Part shown: piece by piece, positions 53,713 through 63,214 of the stretch
Numbering within the stretch: position 1 is the stretch's first letter
How the letters are laid out: every line of letters begins with the position of its first letter
Origin: Sphingobium sp. Z007
GTDB lineage: Bacteria > Pseudomonadota > Alphaproteobacteria > Sphingomonadales > Sphingomonadaceae
Length of the DNA: 64,000 nucleotides
Direction: 5' to 3'
Assembly (NCBI RefSeq): GCF_900013425.1
Contig: NZ_FBXK01000005.1
Location: 2,728,001-2,792,000, forward strand
Notes under the pieces: generated by a model
Databases searched by the model: none
The model's input: the letters and a program-made list of their open reading frames with translations, nothing else
Told to the model about the DNA's origin: nothing
Position numbers and translations under genes: made by a program

Positions 53713-56475
53713 ATGGTCATGCAGTTCCCCGCGCTGGGATCGCGCCGCGCGATCATCGACCGGCGCGCCATTTCCGACACGATCAACGCCCTGGCGATAG
53801 AGCATCGGGGCGATAGCGCTCGGCTGCGCGCCGAAATCGTCAAGGAATTGAAGGCGGCGCTGGAGCAGGGCCGGGCCGAAGTCGCCAAGCGGCTGGAGGC
53901 GAAACCGACGCGCGGGCGCGAATCCGTGACCGCCTTCGCCTTCCTGATCGACCAGATTTTGCGGCTGCTGTACGACGCGACGACGCATCATCTCTACCCG
54001 TCGGGCAATCGCAGCACCGGCGAACGGATCGCCTTGATCGCGGTGGGCGGATACGGCCGGGGCGAAATGGCGCCGCATAGCGATGTCGACATCGGCTTCA
54101 TCACCCCCTGGAAGCCCACCGGCTGGACCGAGCAGGTGATCGAATCCATGCTTTATTCGCTATGGGATCTTGGGCTGAAGGTCGGGCATTCGAGCCGATC
54201 GATCGACGAGACGATGCGCATGGCCAAGGCCGACCTGACGGTGCGCACCGCGCTGCTGGAGGCGCGCTATGTCTGGGGCGACCGGGCGCTATACGAGGAA
54301 ACATCGGTCCGGTTCGATGCCGAGGTGATGCAGGGCAACGCCCGCGCGTTCGTGACCGAAAAGCTGGTCGAGCGCGACGAGCGGCACAAAAGGATGGGCG
54401 ACAGCCGCTATGTCGTCGAACCCAATGTGAAGGAGGGCAAGGGCGGCCTGCGCGACCTGCATACGCTCTTCTGGATCGGCAAATATGTGAACCGGGTGCG
54501 GTCGGTCGCCGAGCTGGTCGATGTCGGGCTGCTGACCCAAGTGGAGTTGCGTCAGTTCCAGAAGGCCGAGGATTTCCTGTGGGCGGTGCGATGCCACCTG
54601 CACACCATCACAGGGCGCGCCGAGGACCGGCTGACCTTCGATCTGCAGCTGGAAACCGCGACGCGGATGCGCTTTACCGGGCGGGCCGGTCAGTCCGGGG
54701 TCGAACGGTTCATGCGCTATTATTTCCTGAACGCCAAGATCGTGGGTGACCTGACCGCCGTGTTCCTGGCCCATCTGGACGATCAGATGGCGGAAAAGGG
54801 CCGGCGCTACATCCCGTCCATTTTCCGCCGGCCCAAGAAGCTGGACGGCTTCGTGCTGGAGCGCGGGAGGCTGAGCCTGCCGAGCGACGATTTTTTCCAG
54901 GCGGACCCGGTGCGGCTGCTGGAAATATTCGCCGTCGCGGACAAGCATGGGTTGCAGATTCACCCCAGCGCGATCCGCGCGGCCAGTCGCGACGCGGGGC
55001 TGATCAATGCGAAGGTGCGCAAGGACCCGCGCGCCAATGCCGCCTTCATGGAGGTGCTGACCTCCCCGCGCGATCCCGAAACGGTGCTGCGCTGGATGAA
55101 CGAATCATCGGTGTTCGGCCGTTTCGTGCCCGATTTCCGCCGTGTCGTCGCGCAGATGCAGTTCGATATGTATCATCACTATACGGTGGACGAGCATACC
55201 ATCCGCGCCGTTGGCCTGCTGTCGCGGATCGAGAAGGGCGAATTGCCGGAGGATCATCCGCTAGCTAGCGACCTGATGGGCAAATTACTGTCGCGGCGCG
55301 CGCTCTATGTGGCGGTGCTGCTGCATGATATCGCCAAGGGGCGCGGCGGCGATCATAGCCTGCTGGGCGCGGAGGTGGCCGAGCATCTCTGCCCGCGCCT
55401 GGGCTTGACCCCGGCGGAGACGGAAACGGTCGCCTGGCTGGTGCGCTATCATCTGCTGATGTCGGCCACCGCCTTCAAGCGCGACCTGTCCGATTATAAA
55501 ACTATCCTCGATTTCGTGGACGTGGTGCAAAGCCCGGAGCGGCTGCGGCTGCTCTTGTGCCTGACGGTGGTGGACATCCGCGCGGTGGGACCGGGGGTGT
55601 GGAACAGCTGGAAACGCCAGTTGCTGGGCGACCTGTATGACAGCGCCGAAGAATTGCTGCGGCTGGGCCATAAGCAGAAGGGGCGGAGCGAACGGGTCGT
55701 CGTGAAGCAGGAAACGCTGCAACGGGCGCTGGGGATTGATGACGCCGCCTTCGCCGCGTTCAGCAAGCGGCTGCCCGAATCCTACTGGATCGCCGAACCC
55801 GACGACATCCTTTTCCACAACGCGCAGCATATATTGGCGGCGGGCGAATCGCCTTTGTCGATCGCGGCGCAATATTATCCGCAGCGCGGCGCGACGCTGG
55901 TGACCGTCTATGCCGCCGACCATCCCGGTCTGTTCTACCGGATCGCGGGCGCCATCCACCTGGCGGGCGGCAACATCATCGACGCGCGCATCCACACGAC
56001 GCGCGACGGTGTGGCGATCGACAATTTCCTGGTGCAAGACCCGCTAGGCGGCGCGTTTCACAGCCCCGACCAGTTGCAGCGCATCCGCAACGCGATCGAG
56101 GATTCTTTGTCCAACCGGCACCGGATGATCACCAAGCTGTCGGCGCGGCCCCTGCCCCGCACCCGCGCCGAAGCGTTCCGCATCGAACCCAATGTGCTGA
56201 TCGATAACAAGGCGTCGAACCGCTTCACCGTCGTGGAAGTCAATGCGCGCGACCGGCCCGCACTCCTGTTCAGCCTGGCCAATGCGCTGTTCCAGTCGAA
56301 GGTCACGGTCCACAGCGCCCATGTCGCTACCTATGGCGAGCGGGCGGTGGATACATTTTACGTCACCGACCTGTTCGGCGGGAAGATCGAGAGCAAGGCG
56401 CGGTTGCAGACTTTGGAGCGGCGCTTGCTGGAGGCCGCGGGCGGTGAAGTGGGCGAGGCGCTGGAGCGGGCTTGA
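53713..56475 (+). CDS. glnD: [Protein-PII] uridylyltransferase / uridylyl-removing enzyme
   Basis: A 920-residue protein with the nucleotidyltransferase motif 'AVGGYGRGEMAPHSDVDIGF', the adjacent 'VKEGKGGLRDLHTLFWIGKY', an HD domain ('AVLLHDIAKGRGGDHSLLGA') and two C-terminal ACT domains ('LVTVYAADHPGLFYRIAGAI' and 'VVEVNARDRPALLFSLANAL'). It senses glutamine and modifies PII to control nitrogen assimilation. In-frame ATGs at 53713 and 53719 are both possible starts. Confidence 0.97.
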   Translation: MVMQFPALGSRRAIIDRRAISDTINALAIEHRGDSARLRAEIVKELKAALEQGRAEVAKRLEAKPTRGRESVTAFAFLIDQILRLLYDATTHHLYPSGNRSTGERIALIAVGGYGRGEMAPHSDVDIGFITPWKPTGWTEQVIESMLYSLWDLGLKVGHSSRSIDETMRMAKADLTVRTALLEARYVWGDRALYEETSVRFDAEVMQGNARAFVTEKLVERDERHKRMGDSRYVVEPNVKEGKGGLRDLHTLFWIGKYVNRVRSVAELVDVGLLTQVELRQFQKAEDFLWAVRCHLHTITGRAEDRLTFDLQLETATRMRFTGRAGQSGVERFMRYYFLNAKIVGDLTAVFLAHLDDQMAEKGRRYIPSIFRRPKKLDGFVLERGRLSLPSDDFFQADPVRLLEIFAVADKHGLQIHPSAIRAASRDAGLINAKVRKDPRANAAFMEVLTSPRDPETVLRWMNESSVFGRFVPDFRRVVAQMQFDMYHHYTVDEHTIRAVGLLSRIEKGELPEDHPLASDLMGKLLSRRALYVAVLLHDIAKGRGGDHSLLGAEVAEHLCPRLGLTPAETETVAWLVRYHLLMSATAFKRDLSDYKTILDFVDVVQSPERLRLLLCLTVVDIRAVGPGVWNSWKRQLLGDLYDSAEELLRLGHKQKGRSERVVVKQETLQRALGIDDAAFAAFSKRLPESYWIAEPDDILFHNAQHILAAGESPLSIAAQYYPQRGATLVTVYAADHPGLFYRIAGAIHLAGGNIIDARIHTTRDGVAIDNFLVQDPLGGAFHSPDQLQRIRNAIEDSLSNRHRMITKLSARPLPRTRAEAFRIEPNVLIDNKASNRFTVVEVNARDRPALLFSLANALFQSKVTVHSAHVATYGERAVDTFYVTDLFGGKIESKARLQTLERRLLEAAGGEVGEALERA

Positions 56476-56486
56476 GACATCAACAT

Positions 56487-56590
56487 CCGTTCGTTTCGAG
56501 CGTAGTCGAGAAACGAGGCAGAGCAGAGTTCAGCGATGTTAAGCGCACGCGATGCGCTAACCGCTTCTCGACTTCGCTCGAAGCGAACGG
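56487..56590. repeat. REP-like paired inverted repeat
   Basis: Arms of 28 bases at 56487-56514 and 56563-56590 are inverted copies with three differences, around a 48-base loop. Same family as 8337 and 36449 (CCGTTCG ends, CGAGCG-AGTCGAGAA core). It lies between the convergent glnD and L,D-transpeptidase genes. Confidence 0.8.
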
Positions 56591-56611
56591 GTTTATTTAT
56601 GATGCCGTGCT

Positions 56612-57115
56612 TTAGAGCACGATCTCCACCGCATCGCCCGGCGCGAGCAGCGGGAGCAGGCGCAGCATGTCAGGGCGGTCCACCGCGACGCAGCCGGCGG
56701 TGGGGCGGCCTTCGGACAGATGGAAGAAGATGGCGCTCCCCTGCCCCGGCGCCGGCGGCGCGTCATTATGGCCCAGCACGACGATGACGTCATAAGCATC
56801 ATTGGTGCGGATCAGGCTTTCGGCGGAGAAGGGACGCGGCAGGCGGACCGGGCGGTTATAGGCGGGATCGGCGATGTCGTCCGACCAGCCATCATTGGCC
56901 CGCACCCAGCGCCAGGGCAGGCTGACGCCGCGCGCCGCGACCTTGCCGGGGCGCAGCAGGACGCCGCGGATCGGCCAAAGGCCCAAGGGCGTGCACCCGT
57001 CCCCTTCCCGCTTGTCCGCCGCCGGGCAGGCGCCGCTGCGGCCGATGGTACAGGGTATTTCAAGATCACCGAAAGTCAGGCGGCCCGCACCGCAATCGAC
57101 GCGGATGACGGTCAC
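56612..57115 (-). CDS. L,D-transpeptidase (YkuD-type) catalytic domain protein
   Basis: A 167-residue protein with a GTG start overlapping the ribA stop. The catalytic region '[20 protein letters not shown]' contains the His and Cys of the YkuD domain; '[19 protein letters not shown]' is another conserved block. No signal peptide is visible, unlike classical periplasmic L,D-transpeptidases, so its location is uncertain. Third gene of the xthA-ribA operon. Confidence 0.85.
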   Translation of the reverse strand: MTVIRVDCGAGRLTFGDLEIPCTIGRSGACPAADKREGDGCTPLGLWPIRGVLLRPGKVAARGVSLPWRWVRANDGWSDDIADPAYNRPVRLPRPFSAESLIRTNDAYDVIVVLGHNDAPPAPGQGSAIFFHLSEGRPTAGCVAVDRPDMLRLLPLLAPGDAVEIVL

Positions 57116-58197
57116 AGCTGGTGGCCGGTGCGGTCGCGCTTTGTGGCGAGATAGCGTTCATTGTGCGGGTTGGTGGGCAGGATGATCGGCATGCGTTCGG
57201 TGACCTTGATCCCCGCCGCTTCGAGTCCCGCGACCTTGTTGGGATTGTTGGTGAGCAGGCGCACGGCACCGACGCCCAGCAGGTCGAGCATCCGCGCCGC
57301 GACCGAAAAATCGCGCGCGTCGATCGCGAAGCCGAGGCGCGTATTGGCATCGACCGTATCGAACCCCTGATCCTGCATCGCATAGGCGCGCAATTTGTTG
57401 ACCAGGCCGATGCCGCGCCCTTCCTGCCGCAAATAGAGGAGGATGCCCCAAGGCGCGTTGGCTATTCTGTGCAGCGCTTCATGCAATTGCGGGCCGCAAT
57501 CGCATTTGAGGCTGCCCAGCACGTCGCCGGTCAAACATTCGCTGTGCAGGCGGATGACGGGCGGCGAGGCGTTTCGCTTGCCCACGACCAGCGCGATATG
57601 TTCGCGCGGTTCGTCCGGGCTGCGGAAGGCGATGATTTCGCCGCTCTCGCTGGCCGACACCGGCAGGCGCGCGCGGGTGGCGATGGCGAGGCGGGTGGCG
57701 TCGTCATAGGCGGCGATGGCGTTGGCGCTGAGCGTCGCTTCGACGGGGCCGTCGCCTTCGATCAGGAAATAGGCAGGCAGGATACCGGCGAGCCGGGCGA
57801 GGCGCAGCGCCGCCTTGGCGGCTTGCGGCGCGGGCAGCGTGCGGGCGCGAAACGGGCCTTTCAGGGGCGACGCCAGGTCGAGCACCGGGTCGGATATGGC
57901 GGTGGCGACATCGGCGTCGATCCACGGCGCGCGTTCGACCAGCACCGGCAGGTCGGGGTCCGCGGCGGCCAGCTGGTTGGCGAGCTTCAAGGTTTCGGCG
58001 CGGGCGGCGGAGATAAGGATGTCGGCGCGGCCAAGCGGGTCGAAATCCGCCAGCGTGACCGCGTCCGCGCCCTCGATCGCCATCAGCCGGATCGCGCCGT
58101 CGGGGGCGGCCAGGCGGATCGCCCAGCCGCGGCGCAGCGCATCGATCGCGCGCGCGGCGTCCCGCCCGTTAGCCCCGCCGATGTGTAGCCCCGGCAT
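57112..58197 (-). CDS. ribA: GTP cyclohydrolase II with N-terminal extension
   Basis: A 361-residue protein. The C-terminal 200 residues are GTP cyclohydrolase II: zinc ligands in '[20 protein letters not shown]', substrate loop '[20 protein letters not shown]' and '[18 protein letters not shown]'. It opens GTP in the first step of riboflavin synthesis. The N-terminal 150 residues are not part of the core enzyme and do not show DHBP synthase catalytic motifs; this extended form occurs in alphaproteobacteria. It overlaps xthA by one base and the transpeptidase by four. Confidence 0.93.
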   Translation of the reverse strand: MPGLHIGGANGRDAARAIDALRRGWAIRLAAPDGAIRLMAIEGADAVTLADFDPLGRADILISAARAETLKLANQLAAADPDLPVLVERAPWIDADVATAISDPVLDLASPLKGPFRARTLPAPQAAKAALRLARLAGILPAYFLIEGDGPVEATLSANAIAAYDDATRLAIATRARLPVSASESGEIIAFRSPDEPREHIALVVGKRNASPPVIRLHSECLTGDVLGSLKCDCGPQLHEALHRIANAPWGILLYLRQEGRGIGLVNKLRAYAMQDQGFDTVDANTRLGFAIDARDFSVAARMLDLLGVGAVRLLTNNPNKVAGLEAAGIKVTERMPIILPTNPHNERYLATKRDRTGHQL

Positions 58198-58994
58198 CAG
58201 AAGGCGAATTCGGTGATGATGGGGATATGGTCGGATGGCTTGATCCAGCTGCGCGCGGGTTCGACCACGCGATGGCTGACCGCCTTGTCCGCCACATCCT
58301 TCGTCATCCACATATGGTCCAGGCGGCGGCCGCGATCCGATTCCGCCCAGTCCTTCGCGCGATAGCTCCACCAGGTGTAGAGGCGGGCGGGCGCAGGATA
58401 GAAATGACGGCCGATATCGACCCAGTCGTTGGACGCCTGCAACCGGGCGAGAATTTCGCATTCCCCCGGCGTGTGGCTGACAACGTTCAGCAATTGCTTG
58501 TGGCTCCAGACGTCACATTCCAGCGGGGCGATGTTGAAATCGCCGGTCAGGATGGCGGGCTGCTTGTCGAGCGCGGACGACCACTGGATCATCCGTTCGA
58601 GGAAATCCATTTTCTGGCCGAATTTGGGGTTTAGCTCCCGATCGGGGATGTCGCCGCCAGCGGGGACATAGACATTTTCGATTCGCACGCCATTGTCGAG
58701 CCGCACGCCGACATGGCGCGCTTCGCCATTGGCCTGCCAGTCGAACCGGTCATCCTCATGCACGGGCACCTTGCTCATGATTGCGACGCCATGGTGCATC
58801 CGCTGGCCATTCAGCACCTGATGCACATAGCCCATGCGGCGGAACATTTCGGCGGGGAAAGTCTCGTTCACCACCTTGGTTTCCTGCAGGCACAAGATGT
58901 CGGGCGCTTCGAGCCGCAGCAGATGTTCGACGATGTCGATGCGCGCGCGGACGGAGTTTATGTTCCAGGAGCAGATGGAGAGGGTGTCGGCCAT
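58197..58994 (-). CDS. xthA: Exodeoxyribonuclease III
   Basis: A 265-residue AP endonuclease/3'-exonuclease. Catalytic blocks: '[20 protein letters not shown]', '[20 protein letters not shown]', '[17 protein letters not shown]', '[15 protein letters not shown]' and the final '[13 protein letters not shown]'. It repairs abasic sites. First gene of the operon with ribA and the transpeptidase. Confidence 0.96.
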   Translation of the reverse strand: MADTLSICSWNINSVRARIDIVEHLLRLEAPDILCLQETKVVNETFPAEMFRRMGYVHQVLNGQRMHHGVAIMSKVPVHEDDRFDWQANGEARHVGVRLDNGVRIENVYVPAGGDIPDRELNPKFGQKMDFLERMIQWSSALDKQPAILTGDFNIAPLECDVWSHKQLLNVVSHTPGECEILARLQASNDWVDIGRHFYPAPARLYTWWSYRAKDWAESDRGRRLDHMWMTKDVADKAVSHRVVEPARSWIKPSDHIPIITEFAF

Positions 58995-59054
58995 GCGATT
59001 CCACCTAGGAGGCCGCGGGCGGACGCGCAAGCGGCTGGACAGACGCCGCACAAA

Positions 59055-59170
59055 GTAAGACCCCCGCTCCGGGGGCGTGGAACGGGGGTCTCGATCGCGC
59101 CCTTGAAGCGCTTCGCGGCGAGAGAGTGGGCCGGGTAACAGGGGGGAAATCCCGGTTTGTCTCTCGCCTT
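59055..59170 (-). ncRNA. Candidate structured RNA between lolA and xthA
   Basis: On the complement, a 9-bp stem (59160-59168 with 59117-59125) with an inner CCCGG/CCGGG helix and a C-rich loop is followed by a GAAGCGCTTC palindrome (59105-59114) and a 9-bp hairpin AGACCCCCG/CGGGGGTCT (59058-59066 with 59083-59091) ending in a weak U-rich tail. It could be a small RNA, the lolA 3' end or the xthA leader. No known family recognised. Confidence 0.3.
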
Positions 59171-59250
59171 GAGTTGTAATTAGCGCCCGCCATATGAGCG
59201 GCAGATGAACGAATGGCGTAGTTTTTCCATCCGTCGCGCAGAGCGCTCGG

Positions 59251-59901
59251 TCAGCCGCCCGCCGACCGGCCTCTGGGTCGTGGATCGGTCCAGCGAAAGG
59301 CGGAATCGGCCACCGCAGCGCCATAGACCTGATTGCTCAGCCGGACCGCGGTGCGGTTATTCTGCGAATCGAGCGCCACCCAGCCATAGAGCTGAAGGCC
59401 CGCAGGACCGGAGGCATTGCGTTTGAAGATCATGGTAAAGGTGCCATATTCCGGCCGCTTGGGATCTCGCGCCTCAACGCTCAACACCGATGGATCGCCG
59501 GTCGGCACCACCTTCCCGAATTTCGACAGATCCTTGTTCGGATCGATGAGGACGCCCAGCGGCGAGTTGCCGATCGGCCAGCGCTGCACCTGCCGCACTT
59601 CATAATCGATCATGGTCAGCGCCTTGCCATCGCCCACGATCAGCAGCGGCACGCCCTTTTGATATTGGAAGCGGATCTTGCCCGGCTGCTTGAGGGTCAG
59701 CTTGCCCGTCAGGGTCTGGCCACTGCGGTCGGTCTGGGTGAAATCGGCGGTAAGGGTGGTGACGCCGCGAATATAGGCGTTGACCTGGGCCAGGTCGGGC
59801 GAGGCCGACTGCGCGGCGACGGGCGCGGTCGGCACGATGACCGACAGGGCGGCCGGCGCGGCGGCAAGGGCCAGGATCAGGGGCGCAAGGCTGCGCTGCA
59901 T
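59251..59901 (-). CDS. lolA: Outer-membrane lipoprotein carrier protein LolA family
   Basis: A 216-residue periplasmic protein with a Sec signal ending near 'APVAAQSA'. The LolA fold is visible in 'GVTTLTADFTQTDRSGQTLT', 'KQPGKIRFQYQKGVPLLIVG', 'ALTMIDYEVRQVQRWPIG' and 'LQLYGWVALDSQNNRTAVRL'. LolA carries lipoproteins from the inner to the outer membrane. The position next to ftsK is the usual alphaproteobacterial arrangement. Confidence 0.92.
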   Translation of the reverse strand: MQRSLAPLILALAAAPAALSVIVPTAPVAAQSASPDLAQVNAYIRGVTTLTADFTQTDRSGQTLTGKLTLKQPGKIRFQYQKGVPLLIVGDGKALTMIDYEVRQVQRWPIGNSPLGVLIDPNKDLSKFGKVVPTGDPSVLSVEARDPKRPEYGTFTMIFKRNASGPAGLQLYGWVALDSQNNRTAVRLSNQVYGAAVADSAFRWTDPRPRGRSAGG

Positions 59902-60305
59902 GGCGTTCAACTCCGGTTGTTCAGGAATATGGGAGGTAGAAGGTCGGGCTTGAACCCGTTGTGAACCCGGCTGTTCCGAAATAGCAAGATTTGGGGGAGT
60001 GATGGGGAGAGCATCCACAGACGGCCGGACAGCTCCATCCCCCATGCTCCCACCTCGCCCTGCCGGTCTGACCGGCGGCACCGCTCCAATTATGTTATCG
60101 GCGCGGCAGCAGCGGGATTGGACTAGCCCGATTCGCGGACAAAAAAAAGGGCCGATCCGAAGACCAGCCCGAAAAGTTTTAGGAGAGGATGCCTGAAAGG
60201 CCTGATCCTATTGCCCGGTCCCGTCTCATGCTGCAAATGCGAAGGGCGTAAGAGCGATTGCATGATACGCAATCGTAACCATTTTTCGGCTGGCGATGCG
60301 GCCCG
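59902..60305. other. Intergenic region between ftsK and lolA
   Basis: 404 bases without a supported gene. It includes a 6-bp hairpin (GATTGC/GCAATC, 60258-60276) close to the ftsK stop, an A-rich run (60140-60147), and presumably the lolA promoter on the complement. Nothing else recognised. Confidence 0.4.
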
Positions 60306-62633
60306 TCAAAGCGGATTGCCATTTTCGTCGCGCAGCACTTCGCGGCGGCCGACATGGTTGGGGGCGCCGACCAGGCCTTCTTCCTCCATACGTTCGATCA
60401 GGCGGGCGGCACTGTTGTAGCCGACGCGCAGTTGGCGCTGGAGCCAGCTGGTCGAGGCTTTCTGATTTTCGAACACCAATTGGCACGCCTTGCGGAACAG
60501 CTGCGCGTCGGGGCTGTCGTCGCCCAGATCGACGCCGTCGAGCGCAAAGCTGCCCTCCTCCGGTTCTTCGGTGACGGCCTGGATATAGTCGGGCTGGCCC
60601 TGTGCGCGCCAATGGTCGGCGACGACGCGCACTTCATCGTCGGACACGAAGGGACCATGGACGCGGGTCAACCCCTTGCCGCCATGCATGTAGAGCATGT
60701 CGCCTTTGCCTAGTAATTGTTCGGCGCCCTGTTCGCCCAATATGGTGCGGCTGTCGATCTTCGACGTCACGAAGAAGCTGATCCGGGTCGGCAGGTTGGC
60801 CTTGATGACGCCGGTGATGACGTCGACCGACGGGCGTTGGGTCGCGAGGATCAGATGGATACCAGCCGCGCGTGCCTTTTGCGCCAGGCGCTGGATCAGG
60901 AACTCGACTTCCTTGCCCGCGGTCATCATGAGGTCAGCGAGTTCGTCCACCACCACCACGATCTGCGGCAGCGGCTGGAAATCGAGCTGTTCCTCCTCAT
61001 AGATGGGCTTGCCATTTTCGGGATCGTAACCGGTCTGAACCCGGCGGCCGAGCGGCTTGCCCTTGGCCTTGGCGGCGCGGACCTTTTCATTATAATTGGC
61101 GAGGTTGCGGACGGAAATGGACGCCATCATGCGATAGCGATCCTCCATCTGTTCGACCGCCCATTTGAGCGCGCGGATCGCCTTGGCTGGCTCTGTGACG
61201 ACAGGCGACAAGAGATGGGGGATGTCGTCATAGGTCGACAATTCCAGCATCTTGGGATCGATCATGATCAGGCGCAGCTGGTCCGGGGTCATGCGGTAGA
61301 GCAAAGACAGGATCATGGCGTTGAGGCCGACCGATTTGCCCGACCCGGTGGTGCCCGCGATCAGCAGGTGCGGCATGGGGGCGAGGTCGGCGATGATCGG
61401 TTCGCCGGAAATATTCTTTCCCAGGATGATCGGCAGGGTCGCTTCCTGCATGAATTGTTCGCTAGTGATGAGTTCGCGAAACGACACACCTTCGCGATGC
61501 GCATTGGGCAGTTCGATGCCGATCACGGTGCGGCCGGGAATCGTCGCCACGCGGGCGGAGAGCGCCGACATGTTGCGGGCGATGTCGTCCGCCAGCGCGA
61601 TCACGCGGCTCGCCTTGATACCCGGCGCGGGTTCCAGTTCATACATGGTGACGACCGGGCCGGGGCGGACTTCGGTGATGTTGCCCTTCACATGGAAGTC
61701 GTCGAGTACCGATTCGAGAAGGCGGGCGTTGCGCTCCAGCGCGGCCTTGTCGATCTTGCCGCCCTGGTTGGCGGGCACGGGGTTGAGCAGGTCGGGCGAG
61801 GGCAGCGAGCTGTGCCCGAACAGGTCGTCCTGACTGACCGGGGCCATGGCGCGCTGCACCGGGGCGGGCTTGGGCGACTGAATGGTGATGGGTGGCTTGG
61901 GTTCGTGCGACACCTGCTTGCGCGGGGCGATGACCCGCTCGGCCAGTTCGTCGTCGCCATCGTCGTCGGCATCGGCCGCGTTGGCGTTACCGGCAAAGCC
62001 CAGTGTCGGGCGTGGCAGAGCGAGCTTGGGCAGCGAGGGGCGTCGCAGCGCGATGATCGGCTTTTCCAGCGCCAGGCTGCGATAGCAGGCGAACAGGCCG
62101 GTAATCAGGGCGATGACGATAAGGACGCCGGTGATCCAGGGCGCGGCGGCGGGCGCCTGCGCGCTGAGGCTGGCGATGCCCTTGGCGACGACCAGGCCGA
62201 TTACGCCGCCCCAACCGGCAGGCAGGCCGACCAGCGGCGCGCTCTGAAACAAGGCGAGCGCGATGCCGATCAGGACGATGCCCAGCAGGCATTTGCCGAA
62301 CTGCCCTTTCCATTCGCTCATATCCTGGTCGCCCCACAGGCGGCGAGCGGTGACGGCCATCAGCGGCAGGATCAGCGCGACCGGCACACCCAGCAGCCAG
62401 AGCAGGAAATCGGCGGTCCAAGCGCCAGGCGCCTGCATGATATTGGCGACATGATCGCCCGCGACGGTGTTCATCGACGGGTCGCTTGGCGCGTAGCTGA
62501 GCAGCGCCAGCGCCAGGAACAGGGTCGCCAGCATAAGCGTGATCGCGCCGATCAGCGCGCCGCTGCGCATAAGGCTGCGCTTCAACATTTCGCGCCATTC
62601 CGGCGTACGTTTCACGGTGCGGCCGACGGCCAT
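60306..62633 (-). CDS. ftsK: DNA translocase FtsK
   Basis: About 775 residues from the ATG at 62633 (an upstream ATG at 62669 is possible). Four to five N-terminal membrane helices ('LIGAITLMLATLFLALALLS', 'LLGVPVALILPLMAVTARRL') precede a linker and the RecA-like motor: Walker A 'LIAGTTGSGKSVGLNAMILS', Walker B 'QIVVVVDELADLMMTAG', 'LILATQRPSVDVITGVIKAN'. A C-terminal gamma winged helix ('LQRQLRVGYNSAARLIERME') follows. It pumps chromosome termini at the division septum. Confidence 0.97.
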   Translation of the reverse strand: MAVGRTVKRTPEWREMLKRSLMRSGALIGAITLMLATLFLALALLSYAPSDPSMNTVAGDHVANIMQAPGAWTADFLLWLLGVPVALILPLMAVTARRLWGDQDMSEWKGQFGKCLLGIVLIGIALALFQSAPLVGLPAGWGGVIGLVVAKGIASLSAQAPAAAPWITGVLIVIALITGLFACYRSLALEKPIIALRRPSLPKLALPRPTLGFAGNANAADADDDGDDELAERVIAPRKQVSHEPKPPITIQSPKPAPVQRAMAPVSQDDLFGHSSLPSPDLLNPVPANQGGKIDKAALERNARLLESVLDDFHVKGNITEVRPGPVVTMYELEPAPGIKASRVIALADDIARNMSALSARVATIPGRTVIGIELPNAHREGVSFRELITSEQFMQEATLPIILGKNISGEPIIADLAPMPHLLIAGTTGSGKSVGLNAMILSLLYRMTPDQLRLIMIDPKMLELSTYDDIPHLLSPVVTEPAKAIRALKWAVEQMEDRYRMMASISVRNLANYNEKVRAAKAKGKPLGRRVQTGYDPENGKPIYEEEQLDFQPLPQIVVVVDELADLMMTAGKEVEFLIQRLAQKARAAGIHLILATQRPSVDVITGVIKANLPTRISFFVTSKIDSRTILGEQGAEQLLGKGDMLYMHGGKGLTRVHGPFVSDDEVRVVADHWRAQGQPDYIQAVTEEPEEGSFALDGVDLGDDSPDAQLFRKACQLVFENQKASTSWLQRQLRVGYNSAARLIERMEEEGLVGAPNHVGRREVLRDENGNPL

Positions 62634-62731
62634 AATCCTGCTTGTCCCCCAAATGTTCCGTTTCGGCACAATGAACCCGACGGCGAGTCCGCGTCAAGTA
62701 TGCGTCCGATCGGCTCGTCCCGCGCGCACGA

Positions 62732-63214
62732 TCAGAGCGCGGCGAGCGCCGCCAGCGTGTCGCCATCGACCCGCTGCACCGTCCATTCGTCCATCGCCTT
62801 AGCGCCTAGCAACCGGTAGAAGGCGATGGCGGGTTCGTTCCAGTCCAGAACCGACCATTCGAGCCGGGCGCAATCGCGCTCGATCGCCAGTGCGGCCAGG
62901 CGCGCGAGCAACGCCTTCCCCGCGCCCAGGCCGCGCGCATCCGGCAGGACGAACAGATCCTCCAGATAGATGCCCGGCCGCGCTTCGAAGGTCGAGAAAT
63001 TGTGGAAGAAAAGAGCGAAGCCGACCGCCCGGCCTTGATGCTCCGCGATCAGCACCTCCGCCATGGGGCGCGGACCAAACAGATAGCGGGCGAGCGTGGC
63101 GCGATCCGCCTTCACCGCATGGGCGAGCCGCTCATAGTCGGCCAATGCCAGGATGAAATCGTGTATGGTGCCGATATCGTCGGCCTGCGCGTCGCGAATG
63201 ATGATGCCCGTCAT
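62732..63214 (-). CDS. GNAT-family N-acetyltransferase (diamine acetyltransferase-like)
   Basis: A 160-residue GNAT protein with the acetyl-CoA loop 'LPDARGLGAGKALLARLAAL' and 'LEDLFVLP', plus 'WSVLDWNEPAIAFYRLLGAK'. The pattern resembles spermidine/spermine acetyltransferase-like proteins, but the substrate is not established. Its ATG overlaps the stop of the upstream transporter gene by four bases. Confidence 0.9.
   Translation of the reverse strand: MTGIIIRDAQADDIGTIHDFILALADYERLAHAVKADRATLARYLFGPRPMAEVLIAEHQGRAVGFALFFHNFSTFEARPGIYLEDLFVLPDARGLGAGKALLARLAALAIERDCARLEWSVLDWNEPAIAFYRLLGAKAMDEWTVQRVDGDTLAALAAL

Noticed and set aside
60479-60495. TTGGCACGCCTTGC, looking like a sigma-54 promoter
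   Set aside because: The GG to GC spacing is 8 rather than 10 bases and it lies inside ftsK coding sequence.
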